A stretch of DNA of 64,000 nucleotides from Gemmatimonas sp. GTDB taxonomy: Bacteria; Gemmatimonadota; Gemmatimonadetes; Gemmatimonadales; Gemmatimonadaceae. The stretch covers positions 248,001 to 312,000 of the forward strand of contig NZ_JAPZSK010000006.1 in the NCBI RefSeq assembly GCF_027531815.1, written 5' to 3'. The position numbers and the translations under genes were made by a program. Shown one piece after another: positions 35,836 through 45,812 of this stretch (position 1 is the first letter of the stretch; each line of letters opens with the position of its first letter). Below the pieces are notes generated by a model. The model made no database searches, was not told the DNA's origin, and saw only the letters and a list, made by a program, of their open reading frames with translations.

Positions 35836-37832
35836 GCCAGGGCCTCCCCACTCGCGCCGGCATCGGTGGCCGGAGCGGCGGCTGTCGCGAGGGCGCGGGT
35901 GCGGATCTCCTCGAGCACCCGTTCGACGAAGGCCTCCTGCGACAGGATCTCCTGTTTCTTGCCGGCGCCGCGGGCCCGCAGCGCCACCGTGTGCTCCTCC
36001 GCCTCACGGCGCCCGATGACGCACATGTACGGCACCTTCTCCACCTCGCCCTCGCGCACGCGGTAGTTGAGCGTTTCGTTGCGGGCGTCGAGCGTGGCGC
36101 GAATGCCGAGCGCCTTCATGCGTGCCACCAGCTGCTGCGCGTGGTCGTTGTAGTCGATCGCGATGGGAATCACGCGCACCTGCTCGGGCGCGAGCCAGAG
36201 CGGGAACGCGCCGCCGAAGTGCTCGATGAGGATGGCAATGAACCGTTCGAACGACCCGCTCACCGCGCGGTGGATGACGACCGGGCGGTGCGGTGCATTG
36301 TCCTCGCCGGTGTAGCTGAGGTCGAACCGCTCCGGGGCGTTGTAGTCGAGCTGGATGGTGCCCAGCTGCCACGCGCGCCCGATGCTGTCGGTCACGTCGA
36401 AGTCGATCTTGGGGCCATAGAAGGCGCCGTCGCCCTCTTTCATCTCGTACGGCCGCCCCGTGCCATCGAGCGCCGCCCGCAGCGCCGCTTCAGCGCGATC
36501 CCACAGCTCGTCGCTGCCGATGCGCTGCTCGGGACGCGTCGCGAACTTGAGCGTGGCCTTGAGTCCGAAGGTATCGTAGTACGACAGGATGAAGTCCATG
36601 AGGAACTTCACCTCGCTCTCGATCTGATCTTCGCGCAGGTACACGTGGCAGTCGTCCTGCGAGAACTGCCGCACCCGCGTGAGGCCGGAGAGCGCCCCCG
36701 ACAGCTCGTTGCGGTGCAGCACGTCGAAGGTCACGTAGCGCACCGGCAACTCGCGGTAGCTGTGCTTGTGCGACGCGAACAGCACGTGATGCGACGGGCA
36801 GTTCATGGGCTTGAGCGACATGTCGTGCTCCCCCGTCTCGTTGTCGAGCACGAGGAACATGTTCTCCTTGTACTTGCCCCAGTGTCCCGACTGCTCCCAC
36901 AGCTTCTTGTTGTACAGCAGCGGCGTCTTGATTTCCTGGAACGCCTCCTGCTGCCGCTCGCGCACGAACCCTTCGAGCGTGTTGTAGAGCGTGGTGCCCT
37001 TGGGGGTCCAGAACGCGGCACCTGGGGCCTGCGGGAACAGCTGGAACAGACCGAGCGCCTTGCCCAGCACGCGGTGATCGCGCTTCTTCGCCTCCTCGAG
37101 ATTGTGCAGGTGCGTCTCGAGTTCGTCCTTCTTGAAGAAGGCGGTGGCGTAGATGCGCTGCAGCATTTGCCGCTTCACGTCGCCGCGCCAATAGGCACCG
37201 GCGGTGTGCAGCAGCTTGAAGTGCTTGAGGTGCGACGTGTCGGGCACGTGGGGGCCGCGGCACAGGTCGATGAACGGCCCGTCGGTGTACGTGCTGATGA
37301 TCTCGTCGGTGCCGTCGAAGTCGGCCAGTCGCTCGAGCTTGAGCGGGTCGTCGGCAAAGAGCTGCTTCGCTTCGTCCACCGAGACTTCGGCGCGCACGAA
37401 CGGGTACTTCTCGGCCACCACCTTGCGCATCTCGGCTTCGAAGGCGGCCAGATCCTCGGGGGTGAACGGTGACTCCACCTCGAAGTCGTAGTAGAAGCCG
37501 TCGTCGATGGCGGGGCCGAAGCCGATCTTCGCGTCGGGGCGCAGGCGGCGCACGGCGGTGGCCAGGATGTGCGCGCCCGAGTGCCGCAGCACGCCCAGTG
37601 CCCGCGGATCCTTGTCGGTAATGACCACGAATCGGCCCGAGCGGCGCAGCGGGGTCATGAGATCCTGGACGTCGCCGTCGACGGCCACGGCCAGCGCCGC
37701 CTGCAGCAGGCGTGCGCCAATGGAGCCGACCACATCGCGGGCGAGGGTCCCCGGCGCGACTTCGCGCGTGTTGCCATCGGGGAGCGTGAGCACGATCGGA
37801 CCTTCACCAGCAGCGGACGTTCCGGCAATCAT
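35832..37832 (-). CDS. thrS: Threonyl-tRNA synthetase
   Basis: A 666-residue class II synthetase. Domains in order are TGS (IVLTLPDGNTREVAPGTLAR), the SAD editing domain (LRHSGAHILATAVRRLRPDA then the CRGPHVPDTSHLKHFKLLHT zinc-type motif), the catalytic core with MNCPSHHVLFASHKHSYREL, motif 2 RNELSGALSGLTRVRQFSQD, motif 3 HRAVSGSFERFIAILIEHFG, and a C-terminal anticodon domain. It is the standard aminoacylation enzyme for threonine. ATG 37832 is chosen; the frame is open 18 codons further. A GGDEF gene is translationally coupled downstream. Confidence 0.98.
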   Translation of the reverse strand: MIAGTSAAGEGPIVLTLPDGNTREVAPGTLARDVVGSIGARLLQAALAVAVDGDVQDLMTPLRRSGRFVVITDKDPRALGVLRHSGAHILATAVRRLRPDAKIGFGPAIDDGFYYDFEVESPFTPEDLAAFEAEMRKVVAEKYPFVRAEVSVDEAKQLFADDPLKLERLADFDGTDEIISTYTDGPFIDLCRGPHVPDTSHLKHFKLLHTAGAYWRGDVKRQMLQRIYATAFFKKDELETHLHNLEEAKKRDHRVLGKALGLFQLFPQAPGAAFWTPKGTTLYNTLEGFVRERQQEAFQEIKTPLLYNKKLWEQSGHWGKYKENMFLVLDNETGEHDMSLKPMNCPSHHVLFASHKHSYRELPVRYVTFDVLHRNELSGALSGLTRVRQFSQDDCHVYLREDQIESEVKFLMDFILSYYDTFGLKATLKFATRPEQRIGSDELWDRAEAALRAALDGTGRPYEMKEGDGAFYGPKIDFDVTDSIGRAWQLGTIQLDYNAPERFDLSYTGEDNAPHRPVVIHRAVSGSFERFIAILIEHFGGAFPLWLAPEQVRVIPIAIDYNDHAQQLVARMKALGIRATLDARNETLNYRVREGEVEKVPYMCVIGRREAEEHTVALRARGAGKKQEILSQEAFVERVLEEIRTRALATAAAPATDAGASGEALA

Positions 37833-38025
37833 CGGACGGGACAGCGAAAGGACGCGAGCGACATCTGCCACGTGCCGACCAGGCACCTGGCACGAGGACG
37901 CACGGCTACGGTCCGTGGCAGTCGACCTCGCTCGGCAAGAGTGGTCAAGTTATCCTTCCATGAGAACTTACGCCACGAGGCGGCTTTCGCCGGCGACGTG
38001 GCCGGTACTTTGCGAGGGATGGGAG

Positions 38026-38544
38026 ATGGGACGCGCACGACGAGGACCAAGCAACTCACGGACCGGGACGTTGCTGCTGGTGGCGCTGGGCGCCGTGGCC
38101 GGGCTGGCCATTGGCATGGCCCTAGCTGACCGAGCAGGCGGCGTGAGCGGCCTGCTGCGTCGCACCAACCGGCGGCGTGATCGCGATGCCGAGAGGGCGC
38201 GGGACGCCGAATGGGAAGCGGGATGGGACGGCCTCGACGCGCCCCCCGACGACGATCCGCTCGAAGCCGACGACACCCCTCACGAGGCGGCGGCGCCAAC
38301 CGCGGCCCCGACCCGGCCGTCGGCCGAGGAGCTGGAACAGCGGGTGCTCGAGGTATTCCGCAACGACCCTCTGCTGGCGACCCGCAACGTGGACATCGGC
38401 GCCGACCATCATGGCCGCGTGGAACTCACCGGATGGGTGGAGGAGCGCCGCGAGGTGGAGTACGCCCTCACGCTGGTGCGGGGCGTGCCCGAGGTGACCG
38501 GCGTGGTGAGCAACCTCATGATCCGGCGGCGCGCCGCCGGCTGA
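38026..38544 (+). CDS. BON domain membrane-anchored protein
   Basis: A 172-residue protein with a hydrophobic segment near the N-terminus (GTLLLVALGAVAGLAIGMAL, residues about 14-33), a charged Arg/Asp/Glu-rich linker, and a C-terminal BON domain (about 98-168) marked by LEVFRNDPLLATRNVDIGAD, HHGRVELTGWVEERREVEYA and GVPEVTGVVSNLMIRRR. BON domains bind membranes or phospholipids and occur in envelope-stress proteins such as OsmY. The ATG at 38026 has a GGGAG site upstream. It is divergent from thrS and followed by a terminator hairpin before valS. Confidence 0.88.
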   Translation: MGRARRGPSNSRTGTLLLVALGAVAGLAIGMALADRAGGVSGLLRRTNRRRDRDAERARDAEWEAGWDGLDAPPDDDPLEADDTPHEAAAPTAAPTRPSAEELEQRVLEVFRNDPLLATRNVDIGADHHGRVELTGWVEERREVEYALTLVRGVPEVTGVVSNLMIRRRAAG

Positions 38545-38578
38545 CCAGCGGCGGCGGGGGCGGCGCATTCGGCAGGCG

Positions 38579-38610
38579 CCGCCCGGCCCACTCGGGGGGG
38601 CCGGGCGGTT
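38579..38610 (+). terminator. GC-rich terminator hairpin before valS
   Basis: CCGCCCGGCCC (38579-38589) pairs perfectly with GGGCCGGGCGG (38598-38608), 8-nt loop, followed by TTATCTTT. It ends the BON gene transcript and lies 13 bp before the valS start. Confidence 0.75.
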
Positions 38611-38623
38611 ATCTTTCCGGGCT

Positions 38624-41371
38624 ATGACTGCGCCCGATACCGCTCTGCCCACGACGTACAACGCCGCCGCCACCGAGCCTTCCTGGTATGCCCGGTGGAC
38701 CGAGCATGGGGTCTTCACCGCCGATCCGGTGCGCGGTGCCACGCGCGAGCCGTTCGTCATCGTCATCCCGCCGCCCAATGTGACGGCGGTATTGCACATG
38801 GGGCACGGGCTCAACAACACCGTGCAGGACGTGCTCATCCGCTGGCGACGCATGGCGGGCGACGAGGCGCTCTGGGTGCCCGGCACCGACCACGCCGGCA
38901 TCGCGACGCAGAACGTGGTGGAGAAGCAGCTTGCCGCACACGGCCAGACCCGCTTCGACCTGGGTCGTGAGCCGTTCGTGCAACGGGTGGCCGAGTTCGT
39001 GGACAAGACGGGCGGCGAAATCCTCAATCAGCTCAAGTCCATCGGCTCGAGCGCCGACTGGACGCGCACCGCCTACACCTTCTCCCCCGAACTGTCGCGC
39101 GCCGTGCGGGAGACGTTTGTGCGCCTGCACGAGGATGGCCTCGTGTACAAGGGACACCGCGTCATTCACTGGTGCCCGCGCTGCGGCACCAGCCTGTCGG
39201 ACGAGGAGGCGGAGTTCACCGACACCAACGGCAAGCTGTATCACCTGCGCTACCCGCTGGCGGATGATCCCACCCGGGGGATCACGGTGGCGACGACGCG
39301 CCCGGAGACGATGCTGGGTGACGTGGCGGTGGCGGTGAACCCCGACGACGAGCGCTATCAGGCGCTGATCGGCAAGCACGTCGTGCTGCCGCTCAACGGG
39401 GTGCGCATTCCCATCGTGGGCGACAGCTACACCGACCCGGCCTTCGGGTCGGGCGCCGTGAAGATCACGCCGGCGCACGATGCGAACGACTTCGAGGTGG
39501 CCAAGCGCCACGCCCTCGCGATGCCCGTCATCATCGACGCCGAGGGCATCGTGCGCGAGGTGGAGGGCGCGGCAGGACGCGTGCCCGACGCGCTGCGCGG
39601 CCTCGATCGCTTCGCTGCCCGCAAGGCCATCGTGATGCTGCTCGAGGAAGCGGGTGCGCTGCAGAAGATCGAGCCTCACGCCCACAGTGTGCGCCACTGT
39701 TACCGGTGCGACACGGTGGTGGAGCCCCGTCTCTCCGATCAGTGGTTCGTGCGCATGCAGCCGCTCGCCGACAAGGCGCTGGCCGCCCTGCGCACCGGCG
39801 AGCTGCGCATCCTGCCCGAACGGTGGGAAGCGGTGTACGTGAACTGGCTCGAGGGCATTCGCGACTGGAACATCTCCCGCCAGATCTGGTGGGGGCACCG
39901 CGTGCCCGTGTGGTACTGCACCGCGTCGTGCGGCCACGCGCCCATCGTGTCGCGCACGGATGTCACGTCGTGCCCCGGCTGCGGCGGCACCGTGCGCCAG
40001 GACGACGACGTGCTCGACACCTGGTTCTCCAGCTGGCTCTGGCCCTTCAGCACGCTCGGCTGGCCCGACGACACGCCCGACCTCAAGGCGTTCTATCCCG
40101 GTGATGTGCTCGTGACCGCCCCCGAAATCCTGTTCTTCTGGGTGGCGCGCATGGTCATGAGCGGCTGCTGGTTCATGGGCAAGGCGCCGTTCCATACGGT
40201 GTACCTGCACGGCACCGTGCGCGACATGCAGCATCGCAAGATGTCCAAGTCGCTGGGCAACGGCATTGACCCGCTCGACGTGGTGCAGCTCTACGGCGCC
40301 GATGCACTGCGCTGGACCATGGTGTCGGGACTCGGCCTCGGGGTGGACGTGATGCTCGACCCGAGCGACCTCGACAAGTCGTTCTCGCCGGGGCGCAACT
40401 TCTGCACCAAGCTGTGGAACATCGGTCGCTTCCTGCTCTCCCGTGTGGGCAGCGAACCGGTGGCCCCGGTCGCGCAACTCGACCGCGCGCAGCTTGCCCC
40501 CGCCGATCGCTGGATTCTCGAGCGCCTCGACGTGGCCATCGCCGACTGCGATGCCGCACTGGGGCCGGCGCGTCCGGGCAACGGCGCCACATGGAGCGAC
40601 ACCGAGCGGGGACGCGGGCTGCGCCTCAGCGAGTACGCCGAGGCGGCGCGCCGCTTTGTCTGGAACGAGCTGGCCGACTGGTACCTCGAGAGCATCAAGC
40701 CGCGCCTCGCGGCGGAGGGCACCGCCGACCGGGAAGTGGCGCGGGCCGTGCTGGCGCACGCCTTCGATGGCGCCTTGCGGCTGCTGCACCCCGTGGTGCC
40801 GTTCATCACCGAAGAGCTGTGGCAGAAGCTGCCGCAGACCACACCCGGCACCTTCCTCGCGCAGGCCGCCTGGCCGGTGCCGTCGGGTGAGGCGCCCGGC
40901 GCCGGCGATGCCTTCGAACTGGTGCGCGCCGCGGTGGCCGCGATCCGACAGGTCCGTTCGGAGTACAACGTGAATCCGGGTGCGTGGGTGGACGCCGTGC
41001 TGGTGGCCACCGGGGAGGCGCAGGCGGTGATGACGCTGCAGGCCGACACCGTGGGATCCCTCGCGCGGGCCAAGGTCCGCGTGGAACACACCAACCCGGG
41101 GGGAGCCGCCGCGCAGCTGTTGCTGGCAGGCGGTGTGGAGTTGGTGGTGCCACTGGCCGGGATGGTGGATCTCGACAAGGAGAAGCAGCGCTTGGAGACG
41201 GAAATCGCGCAGCTCGACAAGCAGCTCACGGCGCTGGAGGGGCGTCTCGCCAATGCGGGGTTCGTGGCGAAGGCGCCACCGGCGGTGGTGGAGGCTGAGC
41301 GCACCAAGGCAGCGGAGTGGGGGGCCCGGCTGACGCAGCTGCGCGACAAGCTCGCCACCCTCGGCGCGTGA
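38624..41371 (+). CDS. valS: Valyl-tRNA synthetase
   Basis: A 915-residue class I synthetase. The HIGH motif is HMGH (about residues 58-61, in PNVTAVLHMGHGLNNTVQD), the editing domain contains VATTRPETMLGDVAVAVNPD, and KMSKS is intact (QHRKMSKSLGNGIDPLDVVQ, about residue 536). The anticodon-binding domain and a C-terminal coiled-coil arm (DLDKEKQRLETEIAQLDKQL) complete it. It charges tRNA-Val. The stop overlaps a GTG of the next frame (GTGA), which may couple the Ig-like lipoprotein gene. Confidence 0.98.
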   Translation: MTAPDTALPTTYNAAATEPSWYARWTEHGVFTADPVRGATREPFVIVIPPPNVTAVLHMGHGLNNTVQDVLIRWRRMAGDEALWVPGTDHAGIATQNVVEKQLAAHGQTRFDLGREPFVQRVAEFVDKTGGEILNQLKSIGSSADWTRTAYTFSPELSRAVRETFVRLHEDGLVYKGHRVIHWCPRCGTSLSDEEAEFTDTNGKLYHLRYPLADDPTRGITVATTRPETMLGDVAVAVNPDDERYQALIGKHVVLPLNGVRIPIVGDSYTDPAFGSGAVKITPAHDANDFEVAKRHALAMPVIIDAEGIVREVEGAAGRVPDALRGLDRFAARKAIVMLLEEAGALQKIEPHAHSVRHCYRCDTVVEPRLSDQWFVRMQPLADKALAALRTGELRILPERWEAVYVNWLEGIRDWNISRQIWWGHRVPVWYCTASCGHAPIVSRTDVTSCPGCGGTVRQDDDVLDTWFSSWLWPFSTLGWPDDTPDLKAFYPGDVLVTAPEILFFWVARMVMSGCWFMGKAPFHTVYLHGTVRDMQHRKMSKSLGNGIDPLDVVQLYGADALRWTMVSGLGLGVDVMLDPSDLDKSFSPGRNFCTKLWNIGRFLLSRVGSEPVAPVAQLDRAQLAPADRWILERLDVAIADCDAALGPARPGNGATWSDTERGRGLRLSEYAEAARRFVWNELADWYLESIKPRLAAEGTADREVARAVLAHAFDGALRLLHPVVPFITEELWQKLPQTTPGTFLAQAAWPVPSGEAPGAGDAFELVRAAVAAIRQVRSEYNVNPGAWVDAVLVATGEAQAVMTLQADTVGSLARAKVRVEHTNPGGAAAQLLLAGGVELVVPLAGMVDLDKEKQRLETEIAQLDKQLTALEGRLANAGFVAKAPPAVVEAERTKAAEWGARLTQLRDKLATLGA

Positions 41372-41382
41372 GTCTGGGACGC

Positions 41383-42753
41383 ATGGTGGCGGGGCACGCG
41401 CGGGCGCTGCGCCGGTTGGTGGTCGTGGTGGCGGCGCTTGCCGGCGGGGTGGCCTGTGCCAACCAGGCGCTTCCGCGCGGCGGCCCCGAAGACGTCGCCG
41501 CGCCGAAGATCGTACGCATCACCCCCGAAAACAACGCCGTCTCCGCGCGTCCCGGTCAGGTGGTCCTCAAGTTCGACGAAGTCATCAGCGAAACACCCGC
41601 CAGCGGTCGCGATCTTGAAGAGCTCATTTTCATCAGTCCCAAGAGCGGTGCCCCGCGCGTGGACTGGGATCGGACCTCCATTGGCATCCGCCCCTCTCGT
41701 GGCTGGAAGCCCAACACGGTGTACACCGTGCAGGTGAAGGCGGGGCTGCAGGACCTGTATCAGAACAAGATCGACTCGTCTATCCGCGTGGTCTTTTCCA
41801 CCGGTCTGCCCATCCCCGACACACGCCTTTCCGGCGTGGTGTTCGACTGGCCCGAAGGACGTGGGTTGAGCGGCGGCGTGGTGGAAGCCGTGAGTCAGGA
41901 TACCACCATCGTGTACCAGGCAGTGGCCGACTCGGTGGGGCGGTTCGCACTGCGCAACATTCCCGTTGGGCCGTACTTCCTGCGCGCGTACGGTGACCGC
42001 AACAACAACAAGGATCTCGACCCGCTCGAGATCTGGGACTCCGTGCGGGTGACGCTCACGCAGGAGGCAAGCGCCGAGTTCTATGCGGTGGGGCGCGATA
42101 CGGTGGGGTTGCGCATTGCCACGATCGAACCGACCGACAGCAACCGCGTGCTGAAGGTCACGTTCGACAAGCCGTACGCGGTGGACCAGTTCTTCGTGCG
42201 CGAGGGGGCGCGATTGGTGCAGCTGCCCGATTCCACCCTCATGAGCGTGAAGCTGGTGCAGACGGCGCAGCAGAAGCTGCAACTGGACTCGCTGCTCGTG
42301 CGCCGCAAGGCCGATTCCCTGGCCGCCGCGGCGGCAGCGAAGGATTCACTCACCCCCGAGCAGCGGGCTCGCCGCGACTCGGTGGCGGCCGTGCGGCGCG
42401 CCGACAGCGTGCTCGCGGTCACTCGCCAGCGCGAGCGCGCGGCCCGTGAGGCGGCGCGCGCGGCCGGGCGGCGCTACAACCCGGCCGATACGGTGCCCCC
42501 GCCGCAGCTCAAGCGCCCGAAGGTGTACAAGGAGATGTATATCACGCTCGACGCGCCGCTTCCCGACGGCAAGAGCTACCGCCTGCAGCTGAACGGGGTG
42601 CGCAGTCTCAACGAGATCGTGAAGTCGCCCGCGCGCAATTTCACCATCCCCAAGGCGAAGGTGGACAGCAGCAAGCTGGAGGCAAGACCTGACAGCGCCG
42701 TGCGCCGCGATACCAGCACGGCCGGCGCCGGGCGGCCGCGCGGTCGTGGGTGA
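41383..42753 (+). CDS. Ig-like domain lipoprotein
   Basis: A 456-residue lipoprotein: signal LVVVVAALAGGVAC at the N-terminus, then a bacterial Ig-like (SbsA/Big-type) domain with IVRITPENNAVSARPGQVVL, KFDEVISETPASGRDLEELI and GWKPNTVYTVQV. A carboxypeptidase-like module follows (LSGVVFDWPEGRGLSGGVVE, PVGPYFLRAYGDRNNNKDLD). A coiled, Ala/Arg/Asp-rich region at about 320-400 precedes a C-terminal strand-rich end. These proteins are common in Bacteroidota and Gemmatimonadota outer membranes; role unknown. ATG 41383 chosen; a GTG at 41368 overlapping the valS stop would add five residues. Confidence 0.85.
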   Translation: MVAGHARALRRLVVVVAALAGGVACANQALPRGGPEDVAAPKIVRITPENNAVSARPGQVVLKFDEVISETPASGRDLEELIFISPKSGAPRVDWDRTSIGIRPSRGWKPNTVYTVQVKAGLQDLYQNKIDSSIRVVFSTGLPIPDTRLSGVVFDWPEGRGLSGGVVEAVSQDTTIVYQAVADSVGRFALRNIPVGPYFLRAYGDRNNNKDLDPLEIWDSVRVTLTQEASAEFYAVGRDTVGLRIATIEPTDSNRVLKVTFDKPYAVDQFFVREGARLVQLPDSTLMSVKLVQTAQQKLQLDSLLVRRKADSLAAAAAAKDSLTPEQRARRDSVAAVRRADSVLAVTRQRERAAREAARAAGRRYNPADTVPPPQLKRPKVYKEMYITLDAPLPDGKSYRLQLNGVRSLNEIVKSPARNFTIPKAKVDSSKLEARPDSAVRRDTSTAGAGRPRGRG

Positions 42754-42757
42754 GCGC

Positions 42758-43345
42758 ATGGAGCCGCTCCGCCCTGCCCTGTTCGTCGATCGCGATGGTA
42801 CGCTCATCGCCGATGCCCATTACCTGTCTGACCCGGCCGGTGTGCGGCTGCTCCCCGACACGGGCACGGCGGTACAACTGGCCCGGACAGTGGGCGTACC
42901 GCTCGTGATCGTCACCAACCAGTCGGGCATTGCGCGCGGCCTCATCACCGCGGCCCAGTACGAGGCGACCCGTGCGCGCACCGAAGCGCTCATTCATGCG
43001 GCGGGTGGTGTGGTGCTGACCACGTATCACTGTCCGCATTACGTCGACTTCACAGGGCCCTGCGAGTGCCGCAAGCCCGGACTTGGCATGTACCAGCAGG
43101 CGGCGCGCGACTACCCGCTCGATCTCGCGCGCAGCGCCTACATTGGCGACCGCTGGCGTGACGTGCAGCCGGCGCTGGCCACCGGAGGGCTGGGCATTCT
43201 CGTGCCCGGACGCGAAACCCCGGTGGCCGATCAGACGCGCGCCGAAGAGGCGGTCAGGCAGCAGGCCCCCATTGCCGTGGCCCGCACGCTCACCGAGGCG
43301 GTGACGCTGGCCATCACCCGGCTCGGCATGGGCGTGGCCCCGTGA
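42758..43345 (+). CDS. gmhB: HAD-superfamily phosphatase, GmhB-like
   Basis: A 195-residue HAD phosphatase of the histidinol/heptose-bisphosphate type. Motif I is FVDRDGTLIAD (D11, D13), motif II VIVTNQSGIARG, motif III CRKPGLGM and motif IV YIGDRWRDVQPAL. The insert CPHYVDFTGPCECRKPG holds the Cys/His zinc loop typical of GmhB. It would remove the 7-phosphate of glycero-manno-heptose 1,7-bisphosphate in LPS core synthesis; GmhB versus HisB-N is decided by the zinc loop and small size. An upstream GTG (42746) is an alternative start. Confidence 0.88.
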   Translation: MEPLRPALFVDRDGTLIADAHYLSDPAGVRLLPDTGTAVQLARTVGVPLVIVTNQSGIARGLITAAQYEATRARTEALIHAAGGVVLTTYHCPHYVDFTGPCECRKPGLGMYQQAARDYPLDLARSAYIGDRWRDVQPALATGGLGILVPGRETPVADQTRAEEAVRQQAPIAVARTLTEAVTLAITRLGMGVAP

Positions 43346-43376
43346 TCATCCCTCCGGTTGCCCACGGGCCCCACGC

Positions 43377-44132
43377 ATGACCGCATCCGCCGCGGTGTCC
43401 ACCCCGTCCCGCATCGCCGTGCTGGCGTCCGGGGGCGGCTCCAATCTGCAGGCGCTGCTCGATCACTTCAGCGGCGCCGGCGCCGCGCAGGGTGAAATCG
43501 TGTGGGTCGGTTCGGACAAGGCATCCGCCGGTGCCTTGCAGCGGGCAGCCGGGGCCGGGATTGCCACGGACGTGGTGACCGATCCGCGCGACGGCGGCGC
43601 GCTCATCGCCATGCTCGATGCCGCGCGCGTCGACCTGCTGGTGCTGGCGGGATATCTCAAGCTCATCCCCGAGGCGGTGGTGCACGCCTTTTACGGACGG
43701 CTCGTGAATGTGCACCCGGCGCTGCTGCCGGCCTTCGGAGGACCCGGGATGTATGGCCGACACATTCACGCGGCAGTCCTTGCGCACGGCGCTACGGTCA
43801 CCGGCGTCACGGTGCACTTCGTGGACGCCCAGTACGACCGCGGCCCCATCATCGCGCAGTGGCCGGTGCCGGTGCTCCCGGGCGACACGGCGGAACGCCT
43901 GGCCGCGCGCGTGCTGCGTGTGGAGCACCGGCTGCTGCCGCTGTGCGTAGGCGCGGTGGCCACCGGCGCCATCGTGCTCGGCGACGATGGCCAGGTCCAT
44001 GGCCATCTCGACGGACCGGTGAGCCCCGCAGCACCGGCTTGGCGCTTCGGTCTCGTGGCCGATCCACCGGCCGCCCCCTCGCATGACGGCGCCGCGTTCG
44101 CACAGGACGTGGCCCGACTCTTTCCGCGCTGA
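43377..44132 (+). CDS. purN: Phosphoribosylglycinamide formyltransferase
   Basis: A 251-residue PurN, which transfers a formyl group from 10-formyl-tetrahydrofolate to GAR in purine synthesis. Blocks present are RIAVLASGGGSNLQALLDHF, LVLAGYLKLIPEAVVHAFYG, RLVNVHPALLPAFGGPGMYG, and HGATVTGVTVHFVDAQYDRG followed by PIIAQWPVPVLPGDTAERLA. The usual catalytic Asn-His-Asp are represented by NVHPALLP and the VDAQYDRGP aspartate. It precedes purH, giving a purine cluster. The last 40 residues are a nonconserved extension. Confidence 0.96.
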   Translation: MTASAAVSTPSRIAVLASGGGSNLQALLDHFSGAGAAQGEIVWVGSDKASAGALQRAAGAGIATDVVTDPRDGGALIAMLDAARVDLLVLAGYLKLIPEAVVHAFYGRLVNVHPALLPAFGGPGMYGRHIHAAVLAHGATVTGVTVHFVDAQYDRGPIIAQWPVPVLPGDTAERLAARVLRVEHRLLPLCVGAVATGAIVLGDDGQVHGHLDGPVSPAAPAWRFGLVADPPAAPSHDGAAFAQDVARLFPR

Positions 44133-44182
44133 AGCTCGCGCGGCCTCTTCACTCCACGTCCTGCCTCTCCGGATTCCCCTTC

Positions 44183-45712
44183 ATGCGCGCCCTGCTTTCC
44201 GTCTCCGACAAATCGGGCCTCGTGCCCTTCGCCCAAGGGTTGGCTGCCGCGGGTGCGGAACTCGTCTCCACCGGCGGCACGGCGCGCACATTGCGCGAGG
44301 CCGGGCTCGCGGTGCGGGACATCAGCGAGTTGACTGGCTTTCCCGAGATGCTCGACGGGCGCGTGAAGACGCTGCACCCGGTCGTGCACGGTGGTCTGCT
44401 GGCGCGCCGTGACCTGCCGGAGCACATGGAGGCCATCAAGGCGCATGGCATCGGCACGATCGATCTGGTGGTCGTGAATCTGTATCCGTTCCGCGAAACG
44501 GCCGCGAAGCCTGGGGTGCATCCGGACGACGTGATCGAGAACATCGATATCGGCGGGCCGAGCATGCTGCGCTCGGCGGCCAAGAACTTCGAGAGCGTAT
44601 GGGTGATCGCCGACCCGAGCGATTACGCACGGGTGCTGACGCACGTGACGGCAGGTACCGACGACGCCGCACTCCGCCGCCTGCTCGCGGAGAAGGTGTA
44701 CGCCCATACGAGCGCGTATGACGCGGCCATCGCGCAGTGGTTTGCGCAGCAGCGCGGCGAGCCGTTCCCCGACCGGTATCCGCTGGCGTTCGAGAAGCAG
44801 CAGAGCCTGCGCTACGGCGAGAATCCGCAGCAGCGCGCGGCCTTCTACGTGGAGAAGCCGGGTGCCGGACTGGGCGCGCTCGTGCAGAAGGGGGGCAAGG
44901 AGCTGTCGTTCAACAACCTGCTCGACCTCGAGGGGGCGCTGCTGGCCATCGAACCCTTCGCCGAGCAGCCGGCGTGTGCGATCATCAAGCACACCACGCC
45001 GTGCGGTCTGGCCACCGGCAGCGATGCGCTTGATGCCTACCGCAAGGCGCTGGCCTGTGATCCGGTGAGCGCGTTCGGCAGTGTGATTGCCTTCTCCGTG
45101 CCGGTGGATGTGGCGGCGGCCGAGGTCATCTCGAGCCTGTTCGTGGAGTGCATCGTCGCGCCGCGCTTCGAGGACGAGGCGGTGGAGATTCTTGGCCGCA
45201 AGAAGAACCTGCGGGTGCTCGAGGGACGCGCCACCTGGCCGGCCAACACCATGGATCTCAAGCGTGTGCGCGGCGGCCTCCTCGTGCAGGACCGCGCGCC
45301 GGCTCCCACCGATCCGCAGCAGTGGAACGTCGTGACCACCCGCCAGCCGACCGGCGATGAACAGCGGGACCTGCTCTTCGCCTGGAAGGCGGTGGCAAGC
45401 GTGAAGAGCAATGCGATCGTGCTGGCCCGCGGCGGGGCGACGATCGGCATTGGGGCGGGGCAGATGAGCCGCGTGGACGCCAGCTTCGTGGCGGTGCACA
45501 AGGCCACGTCCCTCGGGCACACCACGCAGGGCGCCGCGTTGGGGTCGGACGCCTTCTTCCCCTTCCGCGACGGGATCGATCAGGCCGCCGCGGCGGGGGT
45601 TACGGCCATCGTGCAGCCAGGGGGCAGCGTGCGCGACGAGGAAGTGATCGCGGCCGCGAACGAGCACGGCATGACGATGATCTTCACGGGCGAACGGCTC
45701 TTCCGCCACTGA
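44183..45712 (+). CDS. purH: Bifunctional AICAR formyltransferase / IMP cyclohydrolase
   Basis: A 509-residue PurH that performs the last two steps of purine biosynthesis. The N-terminal IMP cyclohydrolase part shows [40 protein letters not shown] and the [12 protein letters not shown] segment. The C-terminal transformylase shows [40 protein letters not shown] (KHxxPCG), [15 protein letters not shown] and [20 protein letters not shown]. Both domains are complete. It follows purN and ends at a bidirectional hairpin. Confidence 0.98.
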   Translation: MRALLSVSDKSGLVPFAQGLAAAGAELVSTGGTARTLREAGLAVRDISELTGFPEMLDGRVKTLHPVVHGGLLARRDLPEHMEAIKAHGIGTIDLVVVNLYPFRETAAKPGVHPDDVIENIDIGGPSMLRSAAKNFESVWVIADPSDYARVLTHVTAGTDDAALRRLLAEKVYAHTSAYDAAIAQWFAQQRGEPFPDRYPLAFEKQQSLRYGENPQQRAAFYVEKPGAGLGALVQKGGKELSFNNLLDLEGALLAIEPFAEQPACAIIKHTTPCGLATGSDALDAYRKALACDPVSAFGSVIAFSVPVDVAAAEVISSLFVECIVAPRFEDEAVEILGRKKNLRVLEGRATWPANTMDLKRVRGGLLVQDRAPAPTDPQQWNVVTTRQPTGDEQRDLLFAWKAVASVKSNAIVLARGGATIGIGAGQMSRVDASFVAVHKATSLGHTTQGAALGSDAFFPFRDGIDQAAAAGVTAIVQPGGSVRDEEVIAAANEHGMTMIFTGERLFRH

Positions 45713-45730
45713 GCGCTGCGCGGTGCGTGG

Positions 45731-45765
45731 TGAGAGCTGAGCCCTTGTATCTGGCTCAGCTCTCA
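45731..45765. terminator. Bidirectional hairpin between purH and the membrane gene
   Basis: TGAGAGCTGAGCC (45731-45743) and its exact complement at 45753-45765 make a 13-bp stem with a 9-nt loop, between two convergent genes. A near-copy of the right arm (GGCTCACCTCTCAT) follows at 45776-45789, one mismatch over 14 bases. Confidence 0.7.
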
Positions 45766-45812
45766 TCGCGATCCGGGCTCACCTCTCATGTGTCCGCCGC
45801 CGTGCTGCGGAC